NCBI GenBank assembly: GCA_963738205.1
Contig: CAVTVQ010000006.1
Span: forward strand, 1,116,001-1,180,000
Length of the DNA stretch: 64,000 bases
Reading direction: 5' to 3'
DNA from: DATFQE01 sp963738205
Lineage (GTDB): Bacteria > Actinomycetota > Thermoleophilia > Gaiellales > Gaiellaceae
The notes beneath the pieces were generated by a model, which was not told the origin of the DNA, ran no database searches, and saw only the letters and a list, made by a program, of their open reading frames with translations. Made by a program: the position numbers and the translations under genes. Below are positions 38,601 through 45,873 of the stretch, one piece after another; the first letter of the stretch is position 1, and each line of letters starts with the position of its first letter.

Positions 38601-40682
38601 ACCGGCCTCCTCGTCGACCGCTACCGCTCGCAGCCCACGCTGACGCGCACGAACGACACCTTCGGCAGCCGCTGGGCGGGCCCGAGCGGCTTGCAGGCGA
38701 CGCATCTGCGGCCGCTGCAGCCGAAGGTGCAGTTCGACGTCGCCGACGATGCGCACGGCGTCCTCATCACCGGGCTGGAGTCGAGCGACGAGCCGACGCC
38801 CATCGACCCAGTCTTCGCGCGGCCGATCGTCGACAGCGCCGGCACGGAGCCCGAGCTGCCGTTTGCAGACGTCGCGTTCCCGGCCAAGATCCAAACGCTC
38901 GTCTCACAGCGCACGCGGACCGGGCGTCGGGTCTCGGCGGTACTGGTGCACGGTCAGTTCTTCTCGGACGACATCATCGACGCCGCCGGGAAAGGCCATC
39001 AGCGGCTGTTCACGCGCGTCGAGCTCGCCGTGCAGCGCTCGCCTGGAGCCGACCGCGTCGCGCCTCGCCTGGATGCGATCGAGGCGACCGTGCCGCCCGC
39101 GTCGGGGATCGCGTCGTTCTCGGTCGACGCCGTCGACCTGCCCGGCGCGAATCCCGCCGGTGTCGTCCGCGTGCTCGTCGCGTTCCGGGACAACGTCTCG
39201 CCGACGTGGCGGTTCCTCGATCTCCAGCACGGCGCCGGCCCAGCGTGGGGCGGAAGCGCATCGGTGGGCGGGACGCGCGTCGAGTACTTCGTCCAGGCCG
39301 TGGACGCGGCCGGCAACGTCGCGGTGTCCTCCAACAAGGGTCTCCTCTTCGCGGGCGCTCCTCCGCCGCCGCCGACCGGGACGGGCGTCGTGCCCTCGCT
39401 CGAGCCCGCGCCGGGCGGCACGCAGACGGCCGGCTGGTTCACGCCCGGCGCTGTGTTCGACGTGGACGCGATCCCCGGCGTCACGGTCGACGTCTCGGTC
39501 GACGGCGGCGCGTTCACCCCGTTCGGCGATCCGATCACGATCGAGGACGACGGCCTGCACAAGCTCCGCATTCGCGGCTCCAACGGCTTCGAAGCCACGC
39601 TGTTCGCACCGGTCGACACTCGGCCGCCGACCGTCGCGCTCGACCAGCCGGGCGCGGCCGTGCCGCTGAACGGAAGCGTTCCGCTGGCGTTCCGCTGCAG
39701 CGATACGGCCTCCGGCGTCGCCTCGTGCACGGCGACCGTGGACAGCGTCCCGCGCGCCGCCGGCTTCGAGGTGCCCACGTCGCCGCTCGGGTCGACGCAC
39801 ACGGTGCGGCTGAGCGCGACGGACCGCGTCGGGCGCACGACGAGTCAGACGTTCACGTACATCGTCCGCAGCCGCGGGATCGTCTACACGAACAGCGCCA
39901 CGGGCTCCGGCGACGTCTACGTGCTGCCCGCCGACGCCGTGCCGTCGACGGCGCCGACCCGGCTGACCGCGACCTCCTTCCCGGAGGCCGATCCCGTGTG
40001 GTCGCCCGACTCGCGGCGGATCGCCTTCGCAGCGAACCGCGACGGCACGTGGCGGACCTACCTCATGGACGCCGACGGCACAGACGTGACGCTCCTGCCG
40101 ACCGGAACGGGCGACGCCACGGAGCCGGCATGGTCACCCGAGGGCGGCCGCATCGCCTTCGTGTCGACGCGCACCGGCAACGCCGACGTCTGGGTCGTCA
40201 ACCTCGACGGATCGGGTCTCCGCCGCCTCACGACCGATTCGAAGCTCGACGTGGCTCCGACCTGGTCGCCGCAGTCCGCGAACCAGATCGCGTGGTCGAA
40301 CGGTCCCGGCGGGCAGCTGGACATCTGGAAGATGCGGCCGGACGGGAATGCCAAGACGCGTCTCACGTCGACCGAGGACCTCAACACCGAAGCTGCGTGG
40401 GGCGTCGACGGAACGATCGCTTTCGCGCGCCGCGCGAAGGGCGGGGCACGCTTCGAGATCTGGACGATGACCGCGACTGGGGGCTCGATGAAGCGGATCA
40501 TCGTCTCCAACGTGCGCAACGACACGCAGCCTGCGTGGCTCCAGGACGGCAAGCTCGTGTTCGCGTCCGATCGAGACGACGATCGCGAGTACGACCTGTT
40601 CCGGGCCACCAGGGCAGCGAACGCGTGGCCGCACGTCCAGGTCACCAACGCAGCCGGTCACGAGCGGGGGCCAAACGGCTGA
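32655..40682 (+). CDS. Giant secreted multidomain protein with gingipain-like (C25) protease domain, PLGDT repeats and two TolB-like propellers
   Basis: 2675 aa. Signal peptide 1-39 (cleavage after SVASA). Then: CBM9-like beta domain (45-230); Ig-like (238-330); PD40/TolB-like propeller (337-598; repeats like AWSPDGTKLAFDSDR); DNRLRE-type domain (602-828; ADTYVRASDPGTAHG, GLLRFNLSSLPAGV); PLGDT blocks (872-901 and 1034-1133); short helical repeats (1150-1250); PPC-like domain (about 1372-1533; EPNDDPLSAPVIGPG); C25 peptidase domain (about 1562-1962) with His1819 in GLNGHADHN and Cys1853 in FSMGCHFAL, 34 residues apart as in gingipains; Ig-like domains; a second PD40 propeller (2409-2675). No LPxTG or C-terminal anchor is seen. 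ATG 32655 is used; GTG 32646 is in frame. Likely an extracellular protease or surface-binding protein; substrate unknown. Confidence 0.85.
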   Translation: MRGFLRIGGGLSARAPKRLAAVAALLVATAVALPSVASAHGGGTFIAGPATTAPTVDGIVGSSEWADATPYHVDLGSFGNATVRFAHTTTDLYVGVVVQDPSPGFAPRFDVFFDNDHDGVKGLGDDVWLAAVGGAGQDFFWNPAGPGSHVSDLSDAGTGDTVSAGTSSDEQMFELRHPLCSADLEHDICAATGQTLGIDFRYTRSAPEAVVTAPGPNLLDPSNNWADLVLAAEDVIAPTVDLTAPAAGAVLRGSTTVTADASDNVGVTAVDFRYSDGVLPVVDLGTDTDPPYTATFDSTEVANTGVGGGTVSAVAHDAASHTTAASVDVTVDNTSPSRIVFESDRNGNSDIYVLNPDGTDVTRLTTSDSVDTRPSLSPDGSRITWQSGNQIWLMNRNGSNKQALTSLGTNAAPAFSPDGTKIAFESNRTEDFDIWVMNADGTAQTNLTNTPFVDDVSAAWSPDGTKLAFDSDRTENRDVFTMNADGSGQTNRTPASFALDADPDWSPDGGKLLFASDRTGPTSVWSMNVNGTGAVDVTGSGNYDADPAWSPDGSHIVFTRERTGGLTFNLWTARADGTAQLPITFAGSTQRNSFADWGTRVAETVVTLEPVADTYVRASDPGTAHGTEATFDVHAGANIYCGRGPGPAYGLLRFNLSSLPAGVQVTDARLDLTVAGGFAQDGDPSHYAIRLNNNAWPESVTWDSRPADGILPGPVGPPFGEATINGVPLSTSLDVLGIANAFNNNCGANSGGPAVRTFTAPDNRAQSFADAVAAEAGDGSLSLQIWSQPCGTPTTVPCQNGQLQQAYFVQYYSREADPALRPKLVVTYTSTVDVTSFTATPANPKAGLAQIALDDVPPSVLLAPSRTTASAPLGDTPLGDTPLGDTPLGDTPLGDTPLGDTSLGLRSLLTELRTVPLSSLPLLRDGGWPRVLVGTALAQRALQNVSLGDVLALTPRPAVLDGQGTDDITLVELDLSRSALGDVATIAYALGNGVTLSELLAATALDPGLQQWCTLTATNCSTTSVLALGLRGAPLGDTPLGDTPLGDTPLGDTPLGDTPLGDTPLGDTPLGDTPLGDTPLGDTNLNRAPLGDTPLGDTPLGDTNLNRAPLGDTPLGDTPLGDTPLGDTPLGDTQISSLAICAALFVQCPPAGDTIDQHLADLRPGVTLADFVAALTPAAQQSLTLADLVASLRNPNDHTVAQLLAVLDPPENYTLAQVAAIFTPASGVTLNDLLAVFLRATADWERIDLSQPELARVATGGGTVSLTADLTVSGAAPLTFSVVLPPGWTRDGFAPSLETVPPGAITALDVSPAQPAAGGGTRYTLRTPFPMGGDLRFRFGARPGTTLGPATPTLSVAAASGTPRAAPAAAVDVQETFEPNDDPLSAPVIGPGNLYLSYLTSAADTDFFRVNVPSTAGTRTTIRLSHLPADYDLVVYGPQGVQPLVAPGDAPPLETPVLGDEGAPITHLTDALPAETLDDLTLLTDRPVLGVSAFRTTEDEAVVAISDGAPGSYVVQVTGYNGASSVEPYVLRVETEAPRQAPACLGRLPGLSFGTATGVNIPAIPTSTDTLFLANGPQLAAAGGSGVVDWFSMAHLDALRTTTGHPSALVRLQDDPAVRAAYTAWNAQPCSSTRANAVVRAITNVVRAIRTARPSVRNVVLLGNDTALPFARLDDLTTIANEADYASTFARTDDLYGALFEHRVLSDDPYATTDPIPYLQRQLFVPQLAVGRLVESGTQITAALDRFLAFRGVLDPTSARTTGYDFLRDGANGVAAAFASVVGAQQPVTNPPLIGDLWTQSTLAGALGTTTGLVGLNGHADHNRLQPAAGADLFTAANLPPSMARAAVFSMGCHFALSASDASVGGAIATDWAQTFAGKGTAALAGNLGYGYGDTVTVAYSEALNVRLAEGLRNGLPIGDALVEAKQGYLADLGLVGVYDEKAMSELALYGLPMWGLASAPPATPPSLPAGVTRLSTDTDPFTGLLVDRYRSQPTLTRTNDTFGSRWAGPSGLQATHLRPLQPKVQFDVADDAHGVLITGLESSDEPTPIDPVFARPIVDSAGTEPELPFADVAFPAKIQTLVSQRTRTGRRVSAVLVHGQFFSDDIIDAAGKGHQRLFTRVELAVQRSPGADRVAPRLDAIEATVPPASGIASFSVDAVDLPGANPAGVVRVLVAFRDNVSPTWRFLDLQHGAGPAWGGSASVGGTRVEYFVQAVDAAGNVAVSSNKGLLFAGAPPPPPTGTGVVPSLEPAPGGTQTAGWFTPGAVFDVDAIPGVTVDVSVDGGAFTPFGDPITIEDDGLHKLRIRGSNGFEATLFAPVDTRPPTVALDQPGAAVPLNGSVPLAFRCSDTASGVASCTATVDSVPRAAGFEVPTSPLGSTHTVRLSATDRVGRTTSQTFTYIVRSRGIVYTNSATGSGDVYVLPADAVPSTAPTRLTATSFPEADPVWSPDSRRIAFAANRDGTWRTYLMDADGTDVTLLPTGTGDATEPAWSPEGGRIAFVSTRTGNADVWVVNLDGSGLRRLTTDSKLDVAPTWSPQSANQIAWSNGPGGQLDIWKMRPDGNAKTRLTSTEDLNTEAAWGVDGTIAFARRAKGGARFEIWTMTATGGSMKRIIVSNVRNDTQPAWLQDGKLVFASDRDDDREYDLFRATRAANAWPHVQVTNAAGHERGPNG
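35268..35357 (+). repeat. PLGDT block 1: six 15-bp coding repeats
   Basis: Six head-to-tail 15-bp units encode PLGDT. Units differ mainly at third codon positions (CTG, CTC, TTG; ACG, ACT), so the protein sequence is kept while the DNA drifts. Confidence 0.95.
35754..36053 (+). repeat. PLGDT block 2: twenty 15-bp coding repeats with NLNRA units
   Basis: Ten PLGDT, one NLNRA, three PLGDT, one NLNRA, five PLGDT, all in 15-bp units. NLNRA fits the classical pentapeptide-repeat pattern (A/T-N-L-x-R), which supports reading PLGDT as a pentapeptide-repeat variant with Leu as the inward residue. Confidence 0.95.
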
Positions 40683-40694
40683 CCCGGCGCGCCG

Positions 40695-41093
40695 CTAGCT
40701 GAGCGGTGTGACCAGCACGGTCCGCCGACGCGGCCCGTCGAACTCGCAGAAGAAGATGCCCTGCCAGGTGCCGAGCGCGAGCTTGCCGTCGCGGACCGGT
40801 ACGAGCACCTGCGGGCTCATCAGCGAGGCGCGGATGTGCGAGGGCGCGTTCTCCTCGCCTTCCTCGATGTGCTGCCAGCCCCACGAATCGCCCACCATCC
40901 GCTCCAGCGCCGCCTCGAAGTCGCGCGCCACGGCGGGGTCGGCGTGCTCGTTGATCGTGACGCCCGCCGTCGTGTGCGGCACGAACACGAGCGCTGCCGC
41001 CGCACCGTCGGCGTCCCCGAGCGCCGACTGGACGCGCGATGTTATGTCGACGAGCTGCGTCTTGCGCTCCGTTTCGACGGCGATCTCACGCAC
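40695..41093 (-). CDS. YjbQ/UPF0047-family protein
   Basis: 132 aa, single-domain beta-rich protein. Signature residues: VFVPHTTAGVTINEHADPAV, GWQHIEEGEENAPSHIRASL and GTWQGIFFCEFDGPRRR, with the His/Glu/Asp set thought to bind metal. Members are called secondary thiamine-phosphate synthase because of weak side activity; the real function is unsettled. GTG 41093 is chosen (VREIAVETERK); its start lies 20 bp from the divergent M3-like gene. Confidence 0.92.
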   Translation of the reverse strand: MREIAVETERKTQLVDITSRVQSALGDADGAAAALVFVPHTTAGVTINEHADPAVARDFEAALERMVGDSWGWQHIEEGEENAPSHIRASLMSPQVLVPVRDGKLALGTWQGIFFCEFDGPRRRTVLVTPLS

Positions 41094-41099
41094 GGCGAC

Positions 41100-41105
41100 T
41101 ATCCT
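41100..41105 (+). promoter_or_regulatory. -10 box for a leaderless M3-like transcript
   Basis: TATCCT ends 7 nt before the GTG at 41113, the same -10 and spacing as at the M23-like gene (2108-2095). No clear -35 is seen and no ribosome site precedes the GTG. Confidence 0.4.
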
Positions 41106-41112
41106 ACGACGC

Positions 41113-42612
41113 GTGACGAGCGCCGCTGCCACGACCAAGGACCTCGACCGGATCCGCGAGCGTGCGGACCGGTTCATCGCCGAGCTCGACGAGGAGTACT
41201 ACCAGCATTTCGCCGGCCTGAAGGAGACGCTCGACCTGGCCGCGATCTACGAGCGCTACGCCGATCTGACGACGCTGGAGACGGCGAACTCGGTCGGCGC
41301 CACGGTCAACGGCGACAAGCACCGCACCGAGCTCTGGCGCTTCACCTGCGAGAACTACCTCGGCGCGCTCACGCGCGAACACAGCGAGAAAGTGGCCATG
41401 CTGGAGGCGACGCTCGAGGCGGAGATCGACGGCAAGAAGGTGCCGTTCCGGATGCTCCGCCCCACGCTCGGCAACGAGCCGGACCGCGAGAAGCGACGCG
41501 AGATCGACCGCATTCGGACGACGATGACCGAGGAGCACCTGAATCCGATCTACCTGGACGCGGTCCGCACGCACCGGGGCGGCCTCGAGCGGCTCGGCGA
41601 GCCGAGCTACATCGAGCTCTACCACCGCTTCGGCTACAGGCTCGAGGAGCTGGCCGAGCAGTGCCGCGGGCTGCTGGAGTCGACCGAGGGGCTGTACGAG
41701 GAGTCGGCCGACAAGCTCTTCCGCGACCGGGTCGGCGTCGGCCTCGACGAGGCCAAGCGCTGGGATGTCCTCCGCGTCTTCCGCGCCCCCCAGTGGGACC
41801 CGCAGTTCCCGAAGGACCGCATGCTGCCCGCCCTCGAAGCGACCCTCGCCGACCTCGGCATCGACCTCCGCGCCCAGCAGAACGTCCACCTCGACATCGA
41901 GCAGCGCCCGAACAAGACGCCCCGGGCGTTCTGTGCGCCGATCGAGGTGCCGGACAAGGTGATGCTGGTGATCCAGCCGATGGGCGGCGCCGACGACTGG
42001 CGCGCGCTGTTCCACGAGGCCGGCCACACGGAGCACTACGCACACACGTCGCCCGACCTCAGCGTCGAGGAGCGGCGGCTCGGCGACAACGCCGTCACCG
42101 AAGGCTGGGCGACGCTGCTGCAGGCGCTCACCGACGACCCGGCCTGGCTGTCGCGCCGGCTCGACTTCCCACGGCCGCAGGAGTTCGCGGTCGAGGGTGC
42201 GACGGGCTTCCTCTACTTCGTCCGCCGCTACTGCGCGAAGCTCCTCTACGAGCTCGAGTTCTTCGCCGCGAACGACGTCGCCACGGACGGCATCGACCGG
42301 CGCTACGTCGAGATCCTCGGCGACGCGCTCAAGATCGAGCCGAGCCCGACGGACTACCTGAGCGACATCGACTCCAGCTTCTACGTGACCGCGTACCTGC
42401 GCTCGTGGGCATTCGAGGCGCAGATGCGAACGCACCTGCGTGAGCGGTTCGACAACGACTGGTTCACCAAGCGCGAAGCAGGCTCGCTGCTCCGCGAGCT
42501 GTGGTCGACGGGGCAGAGCATGGACGCCGACGAGATGCTCCAGGACGTCACGGGCACCCCGGTCGAGATGGAGGTCGTCGCCGACCTCATCAGCCGGACA
42601 CTGAAAAATTAG
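41113..42612 (+). CDS. M3-like metallopeptidase (oligoendopeptidase-type)
   Basis: 499 aa cytosolic zinc peptidase. HEAGH at residues 301-305 (DDWRALFHEAGHTEHYAH) supplies two zinc His and the catalytic Glu; the third ligand is probably in NAVTEGWATLLQ. The N-terminal 250 residues are helical, like the PepF/M3 channel-forming lobe (for example HRGGLERLGEPSYIELYHRF). It is shorter than usual PepF (about 600), so it belongs to a short subgroup. GTG 41113 is 7 nt after a -10 box. Substrate probably short peptides. Confidence 0.82.
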   Translation: MTSAAATTKDLDRIRERADRFIAELDEEYYQHFAGLKETLDLAAIYERYADLTTLETANSVGATVNGDKHRTELWRFTCENYLGALTREHSEKVAMLEATLEAEIDGKKVPFRMLRPTLGNEPDREKRREIDRIRTTMTEEHLNPIYLDAVRTHRGGLERLGEPSYIELYHRFGYRLEELAEQCRGLLESTEGLYEESADKLFRDRVGVGLDEAKRWDVLRVFRAPQWDPQFPKDRMLPALEATLADLGIDLRAQQNVHLDIEQRPNKTPRAFCAPIEVPDKVMLVIQPMGGADDWRALFHEAGHTEHYAHTSPDLSVEERRLGDNAVTEGWATLLQALTDDPAWLSRRLDFPRPQEFAVEGATGFLYFVRRYCAKLLYELEFFAANDVATDGIDRRYVEILGDALKIEPSPTDYLSDIDSSFYVTAYLRSWAFEAQMRTHLRERFDNDWFTKREAGSLLRELWSTGQSMDADEMLQDVTGTPVEMEVVADLISRTLKN

Positions 42613-42975
42613 CTAGAGCTCGTCGCGCCGGAGGGTGATCGAGCGGACGCGCTCCTCCTGGTCGTCGTCGAGCGACGCGAAGATCGCGATCATGGCCGGG
42701 CGTCCGGCCTCCTGGACGTAGAAGGCCACCTGTGCCGGCTGATGCGGCATCCGCGGGACGAATGAAGGCTCGCCGAACTCGGCGGTGAGCTGGGCGACAT
42801 TCAGCTCTGCGGAATCGTCGAGCTCGAACTCGACCACCTCGGGCGGATTCTCGACGTCGACCTCGGTGAATGCCGGCGAATCCGAGGCCGCGCGCTCGAT
42901 CGCGGTCGATGAGGGCCGCTCGGCCGAGAGCAGCGTCGTCAGGTTGCGCAGCTCGGAGACGGCGTCGGCGGCCAT
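42613..42975 (-). CDS. Small acidic protein of unknown function, partner of the eCIS-type gene
   Basis: 120 aa, acidic (VDVENPPEVVEFELDDSAEL) with a compact beta-rich C-terminal half (VAFYVQEAGRPAMIAIFASL, ERVRSITLRRDEL). No signal peptide or membrane span. It begins one base after the stop codon of the HETRH protein, on the same strand, so the two are cotranscribed; an immunity, chaperone or adaptor role for that neighbour is possible but is only inferred from position. No family recognised. Confidence 0.7.
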   Translation of the reverse strand: MAADAVSELRNLTTLLSAERPSSTAIERAASDSPAFTEVDVENPPEVVEFELDDSAELNVAQLTAEFGEPSFVPRMPHQPAQVAFYVQEAGRPAMIAIFASLDDDQEERVRSITLRRDEL

Positions 42976-42976
42976 G

Positions 42977-43933
42977 TCAGATCCGGTCGAACAGGATGTA
43001 CTCGGTCTGCACGTCCGCACCGACCGCCCAGGCGTCGGCTTCCTCGGGCAGCGCGTGGTACGCGGCGTCGACGGCCTCGGATTTCTTCGTCAAGTCCTCG
43101 ACCTTCTTCCGAGCCGCCTCCTTCTGCTTCTCCGTCGCCTTCGGATTCTTCTCGAGCTTCGCGAGAGCCGCGATCGCCTTTTCCAGCTGAGCAGGGATCT
43201 TGGAGAGGTCGGTCAGCGTCTTGCCGCGGGCCTTCGCCCCGGTCCCGTAGACGCTCTCGAACCACGCGGAGGCCTCGGTCGCCTCGAGGCTGGTGCCCGT
43301 GAGCGGAGCGGCGGCGGCCGCCTTGGCGATCTTCAGCGGAATACTCAGCTTGACCGCGATCTTCGCGGGCTTCCAACCCTTGCCCGCCTGCAGCCGCGCC
43401 ATCCGGAACCACTGCTCCGCGTGCCGCGTCTCGTGGTAGACGGTGTCGGCGGCGTCCATGATCTCGGCCGAGGACGGCGCCGCAGCCGCGAACGCGTCCT
43501 TTCCGAGGGTGAGCGTCCAGGTCGAGAAGGAGAAGCGGCCGAGGTCGTCCATCTTCTTCATCTTCACCTTGGCCGCCGGAGCACCGGCCGCCGTCAGCTC
43601 CGCGTTCGAGGCGACGGCGAACGCCTTGGCGCGATCGACCGGCTTGAGCGTTGCCCAGTTCGCCTCGACCTGCTTGGCTGCGGCGACGAACCGGCCGATT
43701 GCGAACGGCGAGCCGATGCCCGTCTTGTCCGGAGGAGGTGCGGGTACGGGAGCGGGCGCAGGTGCCGTTCCCGTTGCATCGTCGCGCGCGATCAGCGCGC
43801 TCACGGCAGCGTTCCCGGCCGAGCGCTGCAGCCTGACCAGGACCTCCGCGGGCGACGACTCGACGGCCGGCGGGGCCGACTCGACGCGGTCGGTCTCCCG
43901 ACCGCGCGACGTGACGGCCGTTCTCCCCGCCAT
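42977..43933 (-). CDS. eCIS-type metalloprotein with LQRxxGNxAV motif and HExxH site
   Basis: 318 aa, no signal peptide. Residues 35-49 read LQRSAGNAAVSALIA, the N-terminal motif typical of proteins tied to extracellular contractile injection systems and DUF4157-type cargo. After a Pro/Ala linker (about 51-70) comes a domain with HETRH (167-171, YHETRHAEQWFRMARLQ), a zinc-protease HExxH site, and a later acidic EEADAWAVG (297-305) that could give the third ligand. A Lys/Glu-rich helix lies at 250-290. The layout suits a toxin or effector peptidase. No sheath, tube or baseplate gene lies in the window. A 120-aa gene follows one base later. Confidence 0.72.
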   Translation of the reverse strand: MAGRTAVTSRGRETDRVESAPPAVESSPAEVLVRLQRSAGNAAVSALIARDDATGTAPAPAPVPAPPPDKTGIGSPFAIGRFVAAAKQVEANWATLKPVDRAKAFAVASNAELTAAGAPAAKVKMKKMDDLGRFSFSTWTLTLGKDAFAAAAPSSAEIMDAADTVYHETRHAEQWFRMARLQAGKGWKPAKIAVKLSIPLKIAKAAAAAPLTGTSLEATEASAWFESVYGTGAKARGKTLTDLSKIPAQLEKAIAALAKLEKNPKATEKQKEAARKKVEDLTKKSEAVDAAYHALPEEADAWAVGADVQTEYILFDRI

Positions 43934-43963
43934 GCCTCGAGGATACGCCCCTTCGGACGCCCG

Positions 43964-44491
43964 CTACAAGGCGCCGCCGGCCGCAGCCGGAGCAGTCGCC
44001 TCGGGACCGGCCGCGCCGCCACCGGCGTTCGCCAGGTACTGCTCGACGAGCAACAGGTTGTCGCCTGCGCGCTCCACCGTGCGCAGAAGCGCCGACATGC
44101 TGGAGACCTCCTCGCGCTGCTCCTCGAGGAACCAGTGCAGGAACTGCTCGCCGACGAGGTCGCCTTCCTCACGCGCGAGCGCGACGAGCGCGACGATCTG
44201 CTCGGTCACCGTCCGCTCCTGCTCCAACGCGAGGGAGACCGGCGCGACGGGGTCGGGAAAGCCGGTGCGCGGCGCCTCGGTGCCCGGGATCGAGACGGAC
44301 TCGTCGGCGTCGAGCAGGTACTGCACGATCATCATCGCGTGGTTCCGCTCCTCGACCGCTTGGCGGTAGAAGTGCCCAGCCAGCTGCGGCAGCGTCTCCG
44401 AGTCGTAGTAGACGGCGATCGCCACGTACTGCTGCGACGCGGCGAACTCGTAGCCGATCTGCTCGTTCATTCCAGCGGGGAACCGGGCCAT
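43964..44491 (-). CDS. Ferritin
   Basis: 175 aa four-helix iron-storage protein of the Ftn type. Helix A carries EQIGYEFAASQQYVAIAVYYD, helix B QAVEERNHAMMIVQYLLD with the ExxH ferroxidase pair, and helix C QERTVTEQIVALVALAREEG. LHWFLEEQREEVSSM contributes the conserved Glu/Gln of helix D. The last 20 residues are Ala/Gly-rich and non-conserved. It stores iron and protects against oxidation. Diverges from the following GTPase gene with 41 bp between. Confidence 0.93.
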   Translation of the reverse strand: MARFPAGMNEQIGYEFAASQQYVAIAVYYDSETLPQLAGHFYRQAVEERNHAMMIVQYLLDADESVSIPGTEAPRTGFPDPVAPVSLALEQERTVTEQIVALVALAREEGDLVGEQFLHWFLEEQREEVSSMSALLRTVERAGDNLLLVEQYLANAGGGAAGPEATAPAAAGGAL

Positions 44492-44532
44492 CCGCGCGCG
44501 ACTCTAGCCGCCCTCGCGAATAGGGTCTAGCC

Positions 44533-45873
44533 ATGACCAGAACCCGCGTGCTGATCGCCGGCGCCGCAGGGCGCGACTTCCACAATTTCAACCTCGTGTA
44601 CCGCGGCCGTGACGACTACGAGGTGGTCGCGTTCACCGCGACCCAGATCCCGAACATCGATGGCCGCGTCTACCCGGCGGAGCTCGCCGGCGAGGGTTAC
44701 CCCGACGGCATCCCGATCGTTCCGGAGGCCGACCTCGAGCGGGTCGTGCGCGAGCGTGAGGTGGACGAGGTCGTCTTCGCGTACTCGGATGTGACCCACC
44801 AGCACGTGATGCACATCGGCTCGCGAGCGCTTGCCGCGGGCGCCGGCTACCGCCTGCTCTCGCCGGAGGAGACGATGCTGCCGTCGTCGAAGCCCGTCGT
44901 TGCGGTCTGCGCCGTCCGCACCGGCTCGGGCAAGAGCCAGACGACACGTCACGTCGCCCATGTCCTGCGCGAGAGCGGCAAGCGCGTGGCGGTGCTGCGT
45001 CACCCGATGCCCTACGGCGACCTCACCAAGCAGGTCGTGCAGCGGTTCGCGCGCTACGAGGACCTCGACGCCGCGGACTGCACGATCGAGGAGCGCGAGG
45101 AGTACGAGCCGCACCTGGCCGAAGGCAACCTCGTCTTCGCCGGCATCGACTACGCAGCCATCCTCGAGGCCGCCGAAGCCGAGGCGGACGCGATCCTCTG
45201 GGACGGCGGCAACAACGACACGCCGTTCATCCGGCCCGACCTGCACGTCGTCGTCGTCGACCCGCATCGCGCCGGCCACGAGCTGCGCTACCACCCGGGC
45301 GAGACCAACCTCCGCATGGCCCACGTCTGCGTCGTCAACAAGGTGGACAGCGCGCCGCCCGAAGGCATCGAGGCGGTGCTCGAGTCGATCCGCGTCAACA
45401 ACCCCGAGGCGCGGGTCGTGCAGGCAGCGTCGCCGTTCGTGGTCGAGGGCGACGCCGAGCGGATCCGCGGCAAGCGCGTCCTCGCGATCGAGGACGGGCC
45501 CACCCTCACCCACGGTGAGATGACGTACGGCGCGGCCGTGCTGGCCGCGAAGGCGCACGGCGCCGCCGCGCTCGTCGATCCGCGGCCGTTCGCGGTCGGC
45601 TCGATCGCCAAGACGTTCGCGGACTACCCGCACGTCGGCGCGCTGCTGCCGGCGATGGGCTACGGCCGCGGGCAGATGGAGGAGCTCCGCGAGACGATCG
45701 CACGCTCCGACGCCGACCTCGTCCTGATCGGCACGCCGATCGACCTCAGGCGGATCATCGAGCTCGACAAGCCGGCGCTGCGCGTCACCTACAAGCTCCA
45801 AGAGATCGGCGAGCCGACCCTCGCCTCGGTGCTGGCCGAGCGCGGGCTGATCGGCGACGAAGCACTCGTGTGA
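44533..45873 (+). CDS. Cyclic 2,3-diphosphoglycerate synthase-like P-loop GTPase (COG2403)
   Basis: 446 aa. N-terminal Rossmann-like domain (TRTRVLIAGAAGRDFHNFNL, EVVAFTATQIPNIDGRVYP), then a P-loop domain with AVRTGSGKSQTTRHVAHVL and AILWDGGNNDTPFIRPDLH. This is the length and layout of archaeal cyclic 2,3-diphosphoglycerate synthetase. Bacterial members are widely annotated so, but biochemical proof is lacking and the product need not be that solute. It overlaps carbamate kinase by 4 bp, an arrangement also known elsewhere for this family. A TAGGGT box lies 6 nt before the ATG, possibly a leaderless promoter. Confidence 0.85.
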   Translation: MTRTRVLIAGAAGRDFHNFNLVYRGRDDYEVVAFTATQIPNIDGRVYPAELAGEGYPDGIPIVPEADLERVVREREVDEVVFAYSDVTHQHVMHIGSRALAAGAGYRLLSPEETMLPSSKPVVAVCAVRTGSGKSQTTRHVAHVLRESGKRVAVLRHPMPYGDLTKQVVQRFARYEDLDAADCTIEEREEYEPHLAEGNLVFAGIDYAAILEAAEAEADAILWDGGNNDTPFIRPDLHVVVVDPHRAGHELRYHPGETNLRMAHVCVVNKVDSAPPEGIEAVLESIRVNNPEARVVQAASPFVVEGDAERIRGKRVLAIEDGPTLTHGEMTYGAAVLAAKAHGAAALVDPRPFAVGSIAKTFADYPHVGALLPAMGYGRGQMEELRETIARSDADLVLIGTPIDLRRIIELDKPALRVTYKLQEIGEPTLASVLAERGLIGDEALV

